Part shown: positions 37,712 to 45,933 of the stretch, piece by piece | How the letters are laid out: every line of letters begins with the position of its first letter | Numbering within the stretch: the stretch's first letter is position 1 | Origin: Variovorax soli NBRC 106424 | Lineage (GTDB): Bacteria; Pseudomonadota; Gammaproteobacteria; Burkholderiales; Burkholderiaceae_C | Length of the DNA stretch: 64,000 nucleotides | Reading direction: 5' to 3' | Assembly: GCF_001591385.1 (NCBI RefSeq) | Contig: NZ_BCUU01000004.1 | Location: 62,001-126,000 of the forward strand | The notes under the pieces: generated by a model | What the model was told of the DNA's origin: nothing | Database searches by the model: none | The model's input: only the letters and a program-made list of their open reading frames with translations | Made by a program: the position numbers and the translations under genes

Positions 37712-39532
37712 ATGAGCGCTGTCATTTCCTCCTCTGCCGCCACGCAGGCATCCGAAGCAAAGGGCAGCCCGCTGCGCCGCTTTGGCCCCTGGGTGCTCAT
37801 CGCGCTGCTGGCCGTGCTGCCCTTCCTGCCGGTGCCCGACTTCTGGATCATCCAGCTCATCTACATCGGCCTGTACGCGCTGCCGGTGCTGGGGCTGGTG
37901 CTGCTCACCGGCGTGGCCGGGCTCACCTCCTTCGGGCAGGCGGCCTTCGTGGGCATCGGTGCCTACACCACCGCCTACCTCACGGTGAACACCGGCCTGT
38001 CGCCCTGGCTCACGCTCTTCATCGGCCTGGCGCTCACCGGCATCAGCGCCTTCGTCATCGGCGCCATCACGCTGCGCATGTCGGGGCACTACCTGCCGCT
38101 GGCCACCATCGCCTGGGCGCTGTCGCTGTACTACCTCATGGGCAACCTGGATGCGCTGGGCAAGTACGACGGCATCCTGGGCGTCAAGGGGCTCTCGGCC
38201 TTCGGCTTCGAGATCGGGCAGCGGCGCGTGTTCTACGGGCTGGTGTGGGTCTTCGTGATCGGCGCCTCCTTCGCGCTGATCCGCCTGCTGGATTCGCGCA
38301 GCGGCCGCGCCATCCGCTCCCTGGCGCGCGGCTCGCAGATGGCCGAGGCCATGGGCATCGACACCTTGCGCCACAAGGTCGGCATCTTCGTGCTGGCCGC
38401 CCTGCTGGCCTCGGTGTCGGGCTGGCTCTTCGCGCACTTCCAGCGCACGGTGAACCCCTCGCCCTTCGGCATCAAGATGGGCATCGAGTACCTGTTCATG
38501 GCGGTGCTCGGCGGCGCGGCCCATGTGTGGGGCGCCATCGCCGGCTCGGGCATCGTCAAGGTGCTGGAAGACCAGCTGCAGGTGCTGCTGCCCAAGCTGA
38601 TCGGCACCGCCGGCAGCTACGAGGTGATCGTGTTCGGCATCCTGATCGTGCTGGTGCTCAAGTACCTGCCCGACGGCCTCTGGGCCTTCATCGACCGGCG
38701 GCTGCCGCGCGCGCCGCGCCCAGTCGACTGGCAAGGCGCCGCGCCGCTGCCCGCTCGTGCCAAGCCGGCGGCCGGCGAGGTGGTGCTGCAGGTGAAGGCG
38801 GTGCGCAAGGTCTTCGGCGGCCTGGTGGCGGTGAACGACATCAGCTTCGAGACGCGCGCCGGCCAGATCGTGGGCCTGATCGGCCCCAACGGCGCGGGCA
38901 AGTCCACCACCTTCAACCTGGTCACCGGCGTGCTGCGCCTCTCCGGCGGCGAAGTGCGCTTCCGCGGCCAGCGCGTGGACGGCCTGCCCTCGCGCAAGAT
39001 CGCACAGCAGGGCATGTCGCGCACCTTCCAGCATGTGAAGCTGGTGCCCGAGATGACGGTGCTGGAGAACGTGGCCCTGGGCGCGCACCTGCGCGGCCAC
39101 CGCGGCCCGATCGCGGCCATGGCCCGCCTGAACGGCGCCGAGGAAAGGCAGCTGTTCGCCGAGGCGCAGCGCCAGCTGCAGCGCGTGGGCATGGGCGAGC
39201 TGCTGCACGAGCAGGCCGGCAACCTCGCCATGGGCCAGCAGCGCCTGCTGGAAATCGCGCGCGCCCTGTGCGCCGACCCGGCCCTGCTGCTGCTGGACGA
39301 ACCCGCCGCCGGCCTGCGCCACAAGGAAAAGCAGGCCCTGGCCGAAGTGCTGCGCAGCCTGCGCGCCGAAGGCATGAGCATCCTGCTGGTGGAGCACGAC
39401 ATGGGCCTGGTGATGGACGTGTGCGACCACATCGTGGTGATGGAGTTCGGCACGCACCTGATGGAAGGCACGCCCGCGCAAGTCCAGCAAAGCGAGAAGG
39501 TCCGCGCGGCCTACCTTGGAACCGAGCACTGA
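37712..39532 (+). CDS. Fused Liv permease and ATPase (LivM-LivG)
   Basis: This 606-residue protein joins a LivM-type permease (residues 30-330, with GQAAFVGIGAYTTAYLTVN and the loop RSLARGSQMAEAMGIDTLRHKVGIFVLAA) to a LivG-type ATPase (350-606). The ATPase has Walker A GPNGAGKST, signature-like LAMGQQRLLEIARAL (in place of LSGGQ), Walker B LLLLDEPAAGL and the switch His in VEHDMGLVM. Such fusions occur in Burkholderiales and fix the stoichiometry of one half-transporter. GAGGA precedes the ATG. Confidence 0.92.
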   Translation: MSAVISSSAATQASEAKGSPLRRFGPWVLIALLAVLPFLPVPDFWIIQLIYIGLYALPVLGLVLLTGVAGLTSFGQAAFVGIGAYTTAYLTVNTGLSPWLTLFIGLALTGISAFVIGAITLRMSGHYLPLATIAWALSLYYLMGNLDALGKYDGILGVKGLSAFGFEIGQRRVFYGLVWVFVIGASFALIRLLDSRSGRAIRSLARGSQMAEAMGIDTLRHKVGIFVLAALLASVSGWLFAHFQRTVNPSPFGIKMGIEYLFMAVLGGAAHVWGAIAGSGIVKVLEDQLQVLLPKLIGTAGSYEVIVFGILIVLVLKYLPDGLWAFIDRRLPRAPRPVDWQGAAPLPARAKPAAGEVVLQVKAVRKVFGGLVAVNDISFETRAGQIVGLIGPNGAGKSTTFNLVTGVLRLSGGEVRFRGQRVDGLPSRKIAQQGMSRTFQHVKLVPEMTVLENVALGAHLRGHRGPIAAMARLNGAEERQLFAEAQRQLQRVGMGELLHEQAGNLAMGQQRLLEIARALCADPALLLLDEPAAGLRHKEKQALAEVLRSLRAEGMSILLVEHDMGLVMDVCDHIVVMEFGTHLMEGTPAQVQQSEKVRAAYLGTEH

Positions 39533-39535
39533 GCC

Positions 39536-40279
39536 ATGAGCCACCCTCTTCTTCGCGTGGGCGACCTGCACGCCGGCTACGGCCGCGCCGAGGTGCTGCA
39601 CGGCATCGAACTCGACGCGCCCGAAGGCAGCGTCATCACCGTCATCGGCCCCAACGGCGCCGGCAAGTCCACCCTGCTCAATGCGCTGATGGGCATCCTG
39701 CCCGCGCGCGGCAAGATCGAATTCATGGGCCAGCCCATCGACGAGTTCACGCTGGAAGAGCGCGTGATGCTCGGCCTGGCGCTGGTGCCCGAGAAGCGCG
39801 AGCTGTTCGGCACCATGCCGGTGGAAGACAACCTGGTGCTCGGGGCCTTCCGCCAGGTGCGGCTGCGCAATGCGCGCTGGCGCGAGCAGCTCGATGCGGT
39901 GTACGAACTCTTCCCGCGCCTGAAGGAGCGCCGCACGCAGCAGGCCGGCACGCTCTCCGGCGGCGAGCGCCAGATGCTGGCGGTGGGCCGCGCGCTGATG
40001 TCGCGCCCCAAGCTGCTGATGCTCGACGAGCCCAGCCTGGGCCTGGCGCCGCTGGTGGTGCAGGAGATCTTCCGCACCGTCAGCGCCCTGCGCGCCACCG
40101 GCGTGACCATCCTGCTGGTGGAGCAGAACGCCCGCGCCGCGCTCGAAGTGGCGGACCACGGCTACGTGCTCGAGATGGGCAGCGTGAGCCTGCAGGGGCC
40201 GGCCCGCGAGCTGGCGGGCGATGCCCGCGTGATCGATACCTACCTGGGCGCCGCGCGAACGGCGGCCGCCGTGGCATGA
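39536..40279 (+). CDS. Liv-type ABC ATPase, LivF-like
   Basis: This 247-residue ABC ATPase is the second nucleotide-binding subunit of the importer. It has Walker A GPNGAGKSTLLNALMG, Q-loop region LALVPEKRELFGTMPVEDNL, signature LSGGERQML, Walker B LLMLDEPSLGLAPLVV and EQNARAALEVAD. The PEKRELF-type sequence is diagnostic of LivF. It starts 3 bp after the LivM-LivG stop and overlaps the acyl-CoA dehydrogenase start by 4 bp. Confidence 0.93.
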   Translation: MSHPLLRVGDLHAGYGRAEVLHGIELDAPEGSVITVIGPNGAGKSTLLNALMGILPARGKIEFMGQPIDEFTLEERVMLGLALVPEKRELFGTMPVEDNLVLGAFRQVRLRNARWREQLDAVYELFPRLKERRTQQAGTLSGGERQMLAVGRALMSRPKLLMLDEPSLGLAPLVVQEIFRTVSALRATGVTILLVEQNARAALEVADHGYVLEMGSVSLQGPARELAGDARVIDTYLGAARTAAAVA

Positions 40280-42009
40280 ACTACCAGCCGCGTCCCGAAG
40301 ACATCCGCTTCCTGCAGCAGCAGGTGCTGCAGGCGGGCCATACGCTGCGATCCCTCCCCGCCTTCGCCGAAGTCGACGATGCGCTGGCCGACCAGCTGCT
40401 GCAGGAGGCCGGCCGCTTCGTCGGCGAAGTGATTGCGCCGCTCAACCGCAGCGGCGACGAAACCGGCGCGCAGTGGAACGATGGCGAAGTGCGCATGCCG
40501 CCCGGTTTCCGCGAGGCCTACCAGGCCTTCGTCGAGGCCGGTTGGCCCGCGCTCTCGGCCGCACCGGAAGACGGCGGCCAGGGCCTGCCGGCCGCGCTCG
40601 ATGCCGTGCTGTACGAATGGCTCAGCGCCGCCAACCATGGCTTCACCATGGCGCCGGGCCTGCTGCACGGCGCCTACGAATGCATCCGCCACCACGGCAG
40701 CGAAGAGCTTCGCGCACGCTACCTGGCACCCATCGCCAGCGGCCGATGGCTGGCCACCATGTGCCTCACCGAAGCCCACGCCGGCAGCGACCTGGGCCTG
40801 GTGCGCACGCGCGCGGTGCCGCAGGCCGATGGCACGCAGCGGGTGACGGGCGAGAAGATCTTCATCTCCGGCGGCGAGCACGACCTGACGGACAACATCG
40901 TGCACCTGGTGCTGGTGCGCCAGCCTGATGCGCCGCCCGGCCCCAAGGGCCTGTCGCTGGTGCTGGTGCCCAAGGTGCTGCAGGATGGCACGCGCAACAC
41001 GGTGCGCTGCGAGCGCATCGAGGAAAAGATGGGCCTGCATGCCAGCCCCACCTGCGTGATGCGCTTCGACGATGCCGTGGGCTGGCTGGTGGGCGAAGCC
41101 GGCAAGGGGCTGGCAGCCATGTTCGTCATGATGAACTCGGCCCGCCTGCATGTGGCGCTGCAGGGCATCGGCCTGCTGGACGCCGCCTGGCAGAAGGCCG
41201 ACGCCTATGCACGCGAGCGGCGGCAGATGCGGGCACCCACACGCCAGGGCTTGCGGCCCGCCTCGCGCGGCGACGGCGATGCGGCCGACCTCATCGCCGA
41301 ACACCCGGCCATGCGCCGCATCCTGGACACACAGCGCGCCTGGGTCGACGGCGCGCGGCTCATCGCCTACCGCACCGCCGTGCAGCTGGACGTGGCCAAG
41401 CACGCCGCAGACAAGGCCCAGCGCGAAAAGGCCGAGCGCTGGTGCAGCTTCGTCACGCCGGTGCTCAAGGCCGCGTGCACGCACCAGGCCTTCCAGGGCG
41501 CCAGCGAATGCCTGCAGGTGTTCGGCGGGCACGGCTATGTGCGCGAATGGGGCATCGAGCAGGTGCTGCGCGATGCGCGCGTGACCATGATCTACGAGGG
41601 CACCAACGAGATCCAGGCCATCGACCTGCTGGTGCGCAAGGTGCTGCCCGATGCCGGCGCCGGCTTGGCCGCCTGCCTGATCGAGTTGCGCGACGAGCTC
41701 GACGCCTCCCGCGACAACGAGGCCGACGCGCAGCGCCGCATGGCGCAGCTGCGCTACCTGGGCACCTCGGTCGCGCTGGCGGCCCAGGCCGATCCGCAGC
41801 TGCCCTATGAAGTGGCCGACGACTACCTGCGCGTGGCCATGCTCACGCTGATGGCCTGGGCCTGGGCCCGCATCGAACGCGCCGCCCCGGCGGGCGACAC
41901 GCGCTGGGCAGCGCCGGCCGCCGCCTTCCGCCGCTGGCTGCTGCCCGAGTTCGACATGCGCCTGGGCCTGGTCAAGCGCGCCTGCGAAAGTGTGACGGCC
42001 CCGCGCTGA
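40276..42009 (+). CDS. Acyl-CoA dehydrogenase, long-form (DmdC-like)
   Basis: This 577-residue flavoprotein belongs to the large acyl-CoA dehydrogenase subgroup. Its N-terminal domain carries PEDGGQGLPAALDAVLYEWLSAANHGFTMAPGL, the FAD/substrate strand MCLTEAHAGSDLGLVRT and the later IYEGTNEIQAIDLLVRK (near 440). An extra C-terminal helical domain of about 100 residues is typical of DmdC/3-methylmercaptopropionyl-CoA dehydrogenase relatives. In this operon it would form the enoyl-CoA for the hydratase. Substrate preference cannot be read directly. It overlaps livF by 4 bp. Confidence 0.88.
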   Translation: MNYQPRPEDIRFLQQQVLQAGHTLRSLPAFAEVDDALADQLLQEAGRFVGEVIAPLNRSGDETGAQWNDGEVRMPPGFREAYQAFVEAGWPALSAAPEDGGQGLPAALDAVLYEWLSAANHGFTMAPGLLHGAYECIRHHGSEELRARYLAPIASGRWLATMCLTEAHAGSDLGLVRTRAVPQADGTQRVTGEKIFISGGEHDLTDNIVHLVLVRQPDAPPGPKGLSLVLVPKVLQDGTRNTVRCERIEEKMGLHASPTCVMRFDDAVGWLVGEAGKGLAAMFVMMNSARLHVALQGIGLLDAAWQKADAYARERRQMRAPTRQGLRPASRGDGDAADLIAEHPAMRRILDTQRAWVDGARLIAYRTAVQLDVAKHAADKAQREKAERWCSFVTPVLKAACTHQAFQGASECLQVFGGHGYVREWGIEQVLRDARVTMIYEGTNEIQAIDLLVRKVLPDAGAGLAACLIELRDELDASRDNEADAQRRMAQLRYLGTSVALAAQADPQLPYEVADDYLRVAMLTLMAWAWARIERAAPAGDTRWAAPAAAFRRWLLPEFDMRLGLVKRACESVTAPR

Positions 42010-42024
42010 AAGGCGTTAGGCTCA

Positions 42025-42534
42025 ATGGCCATGACGCGAGACACCAAGAGCACCAAGACCGGCAAGGGCGCGGAGAAGCACGGCCACGCGGCTGCACCGC
42101 GCGGCAGCGAAAGGCTGGACAACGGCTTCCTGGAAACCCTGGTGGGCTACAACGCGCGGCGCGCCTGGTCGCAGATCAGCACCGTGTTCTCCGACCGCAT
42201 GGCACCCTACGGCCTCAAGCAGGTGGACTTCTCGGTGCTGTCGCTGCTGGCACACAACCCCGGCGCCACCTCGCGCCAGCTGTGCGCCACGCTGGACATC
42301 CTGCCGCCCAACCTGGTCAACCTGATTGCCGCGCTCGACAGCCGCGGCCTGATCGAGCGCCGGCCCCATCCGCGCGACGGCCGCGCCGTCGGCCTGTACC
42401 TCACCAGCGCCGGCGAGAAGCTCACCCGCGAAGCCGAGCAGGCGGTCCAGCAGGCCGAGCTCGACGCCAGCGCCAAGCTGAATTCGCGCGAGCGTGAAAC
42501 GCTGATTCGCCTATTGCAAAGACTGTATCTTTAG
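42025..42534 (+). CDS. MarR family transcriptional regulator
   Basis: This 169-residue MarR protein has a Lys/Thr-rich N-terminal tail, then GLKQVDFSVLSLLAHNPGATSRQLCATLDILPPNLVNLIAALDSRGLIERRPHPRDGRAVGLYLT covering the helix-turn-helix and wing. It is the last gene of the CoA-ligase/liv operon, 15 bp after the dehydrogenase. It probably represses the promoter at 31998-32026, with a CoA thioester or the free acid as inducer, as in other MarR-controlled aromatic operons. That link is inferred. Confidence 0.9.
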   Translation: MAMTRDTKSTKTGKGAEKHGHAAAPRGSERLDNGFLETLVGYNARRAWSQISTVFSDRMAPYGLKQVDFSVLSLLAHNPGATSRQLCATLDILPPNLVNLIAALDSRGLIERRPHPRDGRAVGLYLTSAGEKLTREAEQAVQQAELDASAKLNSRERETLIRLLQRLYL

Positions 42535-42568
42535 CGCTACTTCCGGGTCCACTCGACTTGCGACATAC

Positions 42569-42594
42569 ATACGGCGCTCGCAACCGCGCCGTAT
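42569..42594. promoter_or_regulatory. Palindrome between the MarR gene and the SRAP-like gene
   Basis: ATACGGCGC (42569-42577) and GCGCCGTAT (42586-42594) are perfect 9-bp inverted arms separated by TCGCAACC. The right arm runs into TATAGT (42592-42597), a possible -10 box 8 bp before the SRAP-like ATG. It could be an operator of that gene or the terminator stem of the long operon; there is no T-run. Confidence 0.4.
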
Positions 42595-42604
42595 AGTGGA
42601 TTCC

Positions 42605-43219
42605 ATGATCCATTACTACCAAAGCGCGCGGGAGCGAGAGCCCTATGCCATGCGCTTTGGCGTGGCCTTTCAACCGGGGCCGCAGCAGACGGTGCGGCCC
42701 GGCGAGTCGGGCATCTTCGTGCGCAGGCCGCGCGCGGACCACCCAGGCAGCCTCAAGCCCATGAGCCCGTTCGAGGCGGTCACCGGCCGCTGGGGCTTGA
42801 TCCCGCTGTTCTCCAAGGACGGTGAGGACCCACTCTTCGAAGCCGCCGCCGAAACCGCCGCAACGGAACGCAACTACCTGCAGCCCTGGAAGCGCGGACA
42901 CCGCTGCGTGGTGCTGGCCGATGCGCTGATCATCGAAGGCAGGAACGGCCCGGGCAGCATCCAGCAGCTCAGCCGCGCCGACGGCACCGTGCTGGCCGTG
43001 GCGGGCCTGTGGAACGGCTGGCGCTCGCCGCAGGGCCAGTGCGTGGAAAGCTTCTCCATCCTCACCGTGCGCTGCGAAGGCGGCGTGCGGCACCCGGCGC
43101 TGCTGCATGACGCCTGGCTGGAAGACTGGCTGGCCTGCCCGGTGGAAGAAACCACCGCCTTCCTGCGGCCCTACTCGCCCGAATCGGAACTGGTGCGGCG
43201 CGAAATCGCCGGCGCCTGA
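42605..43219 (+). CDS. SRAP/YedK-like protein lacking the catalytic cysteine
   Basis: This protein of about 204 residues is recognisable as a SRAP (HMCES/YedK) domain from GRWGLIPLFSKD (near 60), ETAATERNYLQPWKRGHRCVVLADALII (near 85), AVAGLWNGWRSP and SFSILTVRCEGGVRHPALLHDAWLEDWL. SRAP proteins crosslink to abasic sites through Cys2 exposed by removal of Met1. Here residue 2 is Ile, and the catalytic Glu and NARAE-type residues are also replaced. No in-frame upstream start restores an MC opening. It may be a non-catalytic DNA-binding paralogue or have a changed role. An alternative GTG start is at 42596. Confidence 0.7.
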   Translation: MIHYYQSAREREPYAMRFGVAFQPGPQQTVRPGESGIFVRRPRADHPGSLKPMSPFEAVTGRWGLIPLFSKDGEDPLFEAAAETAATERNYLQPWKRGHRCVVLADALIIEGRNGPGSIQQLSRADGTVLAVAGLWNGWRSPQGQCVESFSILTVRCEGGVRHPALLHDAWLEDWLACPVEETTAFLRPYSPESELVRREIAGA

Positions 43220-43234
43220 GCGCGGCGGCCCAGC

Positions 43235-44026
43235 TCAGTTATCCCGGACGTCCGCCACCGGGTTGCTGCCGAAGTCGGCCCGGTCCAGATAGGCCAGCAC
43301 CCGCGCAGCAGCCACGGGCGGGGTCGCCAGCATGCCTTCGCTCTGCATGCGCGTGAAGCGCTCCCGGTCCGGGAACTTGGCCGGGTCGCCGCCGCGCAGT
43401 TGCACCTGCATGTCGGTGTCGATCACGCCCGGGGCCAGCGACACCACGCGCGCGCCGTGGGGCGAATGGGCTTCTTCCAGGGCCAGGGCGCGCGAGAAGT
43501 GGTCCATGCCCGCCTTGGCCGCGCAGTAAGGCGCCTGGCTGGCCATGGCGTTGCGGCCCAGGCCCGACGAGATGTTGAGCACCTTGCGGCTGGCCTGCGT
43601 CCAGCCCTGGGTCGCCTTCAGGAAGGCGCTGGCCAGCAGCATGGGCGCCTCCAGCCCGACGCGCAGCGCGCGGGCCAGGTCCGGCAGTTCGGCGTCCGAC
43701 AAGGGCGCGGGCCGCGCGATCACGCCGGCGTTGTTGATGAGGGTGGCGCTGGCATAGCGGCCGGCCTCCACGCCCGCGAGCCACGCCGACAACTGGCGGG
43801 CCGCCACCGAGGCGTCGTCCAGGTCATGCGTCCATTGCTGCAGCGAACTGCCTTCGCCCACCGGCGCAGCCGCCAGCTCCGGCGAGCTGCCGCGCGAGAT
43901 GCAGATGAGCGTGTGGCCGGGCCGGGCCAGCAGCTGCTCGGCCATGGCGCGCCCCATGCCGCGCGAGGCGCCGGTGATGACGACGAGGTGTTGTGCTGTG
44001 TTCGCAGAAGAGTTGTTGGTGGCCAT
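43235..44026 (-). CDS. SDR family oxidoreductase, sepiapterin reductase-like
   Basis: This 263-residue short-chain dehydrogenase has VVITGASRGMGRAMAEQLLA (with R after the first strand, favouring NADPH), the NNAGVIARPAPLSD loop, catalytic Ser in LNISSGLGRN and the YCAAKAGMD Tyr/Lys pair. Extra residues in the 40-75 region and the C-terminus resemble bacterial sepiapterin/benzil reductases. The physiological substrate is unknown. It converges on the SRAP-like gene with 15 bp between stops. Confidence 0.85.
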   Translation of the reverse strand: MATNNSSANTAQHLVVITGASRGMGRAMAEQLLARPGHTLICISRGSSPELAAAPVGEGSSLQQWTHDLDDASVAARQLSAWLAGVEAGRYASATLINNAGVIARPAPLSDAELPDLARALRVGLEAPMLLASAFLKATQGWTQASRKVLNISSGLGRNAMASQAPYCAAKAGMDHFSRALALEEAHSPHGARVVSLAPGVIDTDMQVQLRGGDPAKFPDRERFTRMQSEGMLATPPVAAARVLAYLDRADFGSNPVADVRDN

Positions 44027-44067
44027 GGCGTTGCGCTCGCGTGTTGGAATGAAAAGGAGAAGTCAGG

Positions 44068-44793
44068 TCAGCCCGCGAAGAAGCCGTCCCACACCAGCTT
44101 CAGGCCGGCCAGGAGCATGCCCGCGTAGATGAACAGGTAGAAGGTCTTGGCGTCGATGCGGCGCGCGATGCGCACGCCCACCCATACGCCGATGGGCGCC
44201 AGCGGCATCAGCATGAGCGAGGTCGCCATGTTGCGCAGGTCCAGCAGGCCCAGCCAGGCGTAGGGAATCCACTTGCTCAGGTTCACCACGAAGAAGAAGT
44301 ACGCCACCGTGGCCGTGAAGGCGATGGGCGACAGCCGCAGCGGAATGAGGTACGCATTGAGCGGCGGCCCGCCCGCATGCGAGATGAAGCTGGTGAAGCC
44401 CGACGCCACCGTCAGCACCGCGCCCACTTCGCGCCGCGGCAGCGGGTCGTTGGGCTTGGGCGGAAACATCAGCCGCTGCGCCAGGAACAGCAGCGTGAAC
44501 ACGCCCACGATGCCCGCCACCGTGGCCGGCGACAGCAGCCGGAACAGCAGCGTGCCGGCCACGATGCCCACCAGCCCGAAGGGAACCAGGAACTTCAGCA
44601 GCCGATAGTCCACGTCGCGCCGAAACGCCGCCAGGCCCAGCACGTCCATCACGAACAAGAGCGGCATGAGGATGGCGGCCGCGTCGGGCACCGGCACCGC
44701 CAGCGCCATCAGGGGCACGGCCAGCGATCCGAAGCCGGCGCCGAAGCCGCTCTTGCTGATGCCCAGCAGCAGCACGGCAGGCACCGCGACCAT
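44068..44793 (-). CDS. TauE/SafE family sulfite/organosulfonate exporter-like membrane protein
   Basis: This membrane protein of about 241 residues has roughly eight helices. It opens VAVPAVLLLGISKSGFGAGFGSLAVPLMAL and repeats the family half-motif as VASGFTSFISHAGGPPLNAYLI. TauE/SafE members move sulfite, sulfoacetate or related anions. I chose ATG 44793 because it begins at the first family helix, but a longer reading frame continues upstream to about 44922 with alternative GTG/TTG starts and would add a short extra hydrophobic region. It lies 41 bp upstream of the SDR gene. Confidence 0.85.
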   Translation of the reverse strand: MVAVPAVLLLGISKSGFGAGFGSLAVPLMALAVPVPDAAAILMPLLFVMDVLGLAAFRRDVDYRLLKFLVPFGLVGIVAGTLLFRLLSPATVAGIVGVFTLLFLAQRLMFPPKPNDPLPRREVGAVLTVASGFTSFISHAGGPPLNAYLIPLRLSPIAFTATVAYFFFVVNLSKWIPYAWLGLLDLRNMATSLMLMPLAPIGVWVGVRIARRIDAKTFYLFIYAGMLLAGLKLVWDGFFAG

Positions 44794-44938
44794 GTAGAAG
44801 TGGACATTGGTGATAACGGGGAGCGTCAAGACGAAAGCGCCGGCACAAGCGGCGGAGGCAGGAAGACGAAGGCGCCATTGTGGCGGCGCGCCACAATTCC
44901 TGCCGAGCGCCAGTCCCAACACCCCTCGCCTTCACGCC

Positions 44939-45892
44939 ATGCAGATCTTCGATGCCGCATCCACCCGCACGCCCCTTAGCTTCGACCGCCTGGTGCCCGC
45001 GCTGAAGGCCGCCTTTGCCGCCGACACCACCGTGCCTCTGCGCCATGTGCACCAGGTGCAGGTCGGGCCGGACGCGGGCACGGTGCTGATCATGCCGGCC
45101 TGGAGCGAGGCCGGCTTCATGGGCATCAAGACGGTGAACATCTGGCCCGGCAACAGCGCGCGCGGCCTGCCGGGCCTGCATGCCAACTACATCCTGTACG
45201 ACGCCCGCACCGGCGTGCCGCTGGCGCTGATGGACGGCGACGAGATCACCTCGCGCCGCACCGCGGCGGCCGCCGCGCTGGGCGCTTCCTTTCTCGCGCG
45301 CGCCGATGCGCGGCGCCTGCTGGTGCTGGGCACCGGCCGCGTGGCGCGCCTTCTGCCCGCCGCCATGGCGCAGGTGCGTCCCGGGATCGACGAGGTGATG
45401 GTGTGGAACCATCGGCCCGAAGGCGCGCAGAAGCTGGCCGCGCAATGGCGGGCCGAGGGCGTGAACGCGCAGGCGGTGCCCGACCTGCAAGCCGCGGTTC
45501 GGCGCGCCGACATCGTCAGTTGCGCCACCCTGTCCACCGCGCCCCTGGTGCAGGGCGACTGGCTGGCGCCCGGCTCGCACCTGGACCTCATCGGCAGCTT
45601 CACGCCGCAGATGCGCGAAGCCGATCCGTCCTGCTTCGGAGGCGGCGCCCGCACCTTCGTCGACACCGAAGAGGCGCTGAAGAAATCCGGCGACCTGCTG
45701 GACGCGATGGCCGGCGGCCAGCTGCGCGCGGACGCGGTGCAGTCCACGCTGGCGCAGCTGTGCAAGGGCGAGCGAACCGGCCGTACCAGCGCAGAAGAGC
45801 GCACCGTCTTCAAGGCCGTGGGCAGTGCGCTGGAAGACCTGGCCGCCGCCACGCTGGTCTGGCAGGCACAGGGGAAAAGGGACAGCACGTAG
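44939..45892 (+). CDS. Ornithine cyclodeaminase/mu-crystallin family protein
   Basis: This 317-residue NAD(P)-binding protein of the OCD family has the N-terminal substrate domain with GFMGIKTVNIWPGNSARGLPGLHANYILYDARTGVPLALMDGDEITSRRTAAAAALG. The Rossmann motif LLVLGTGRVARLLPAAM follows (near residue 125), with the C-terminal DLIGSFTPQMREAD. The family includes ornithine cyclodeaminase, alanine dehydrogenase and delta1-pyrroline-2-carboxylate reductase. The last fits isolated proteobacterial members best, but the specific reaction is open. Confidence 0.87.
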   Translation: MQIFDAASTRTPLSFDRLVPALKAAFAADTTVPLRHVHQVQVGPDAGTVLIMPAWSEAGFMGIKTVNIWPGNSARGLPGLHANYILYDARTGVPLALMDGDEITSRRTAAAAALGASFLARADARRLLVLGTGRVARLLPAAMAQVRPGIDEVMVWNHRPEGAQKLAAQWRAEGVNAQAVPDLQAAVRRADIVSCATLSTAPLVQGDWLAPGSHLDLIGSFTPQMREADPSCFGGGARTFVDTEEALKKSGDLLDAMAGGQLRADAVQSTLAQLCKGERTGRTSAEERTVFKAVGSALEDLAAATLVWQAQGKRDST

Positions 45893-45933
45893 ACTCATCG
45901 CCTCATGCGCGACCTTCTCTTTTCCCTCCTTCC

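Noticed and set aside
42605-43219. Ordinary YedK/HMCES abasic-site shield protein
   Set aside because: Residue 2 is not Cys, and other catalytic positions are changed, so the standard function cannot be assigned.
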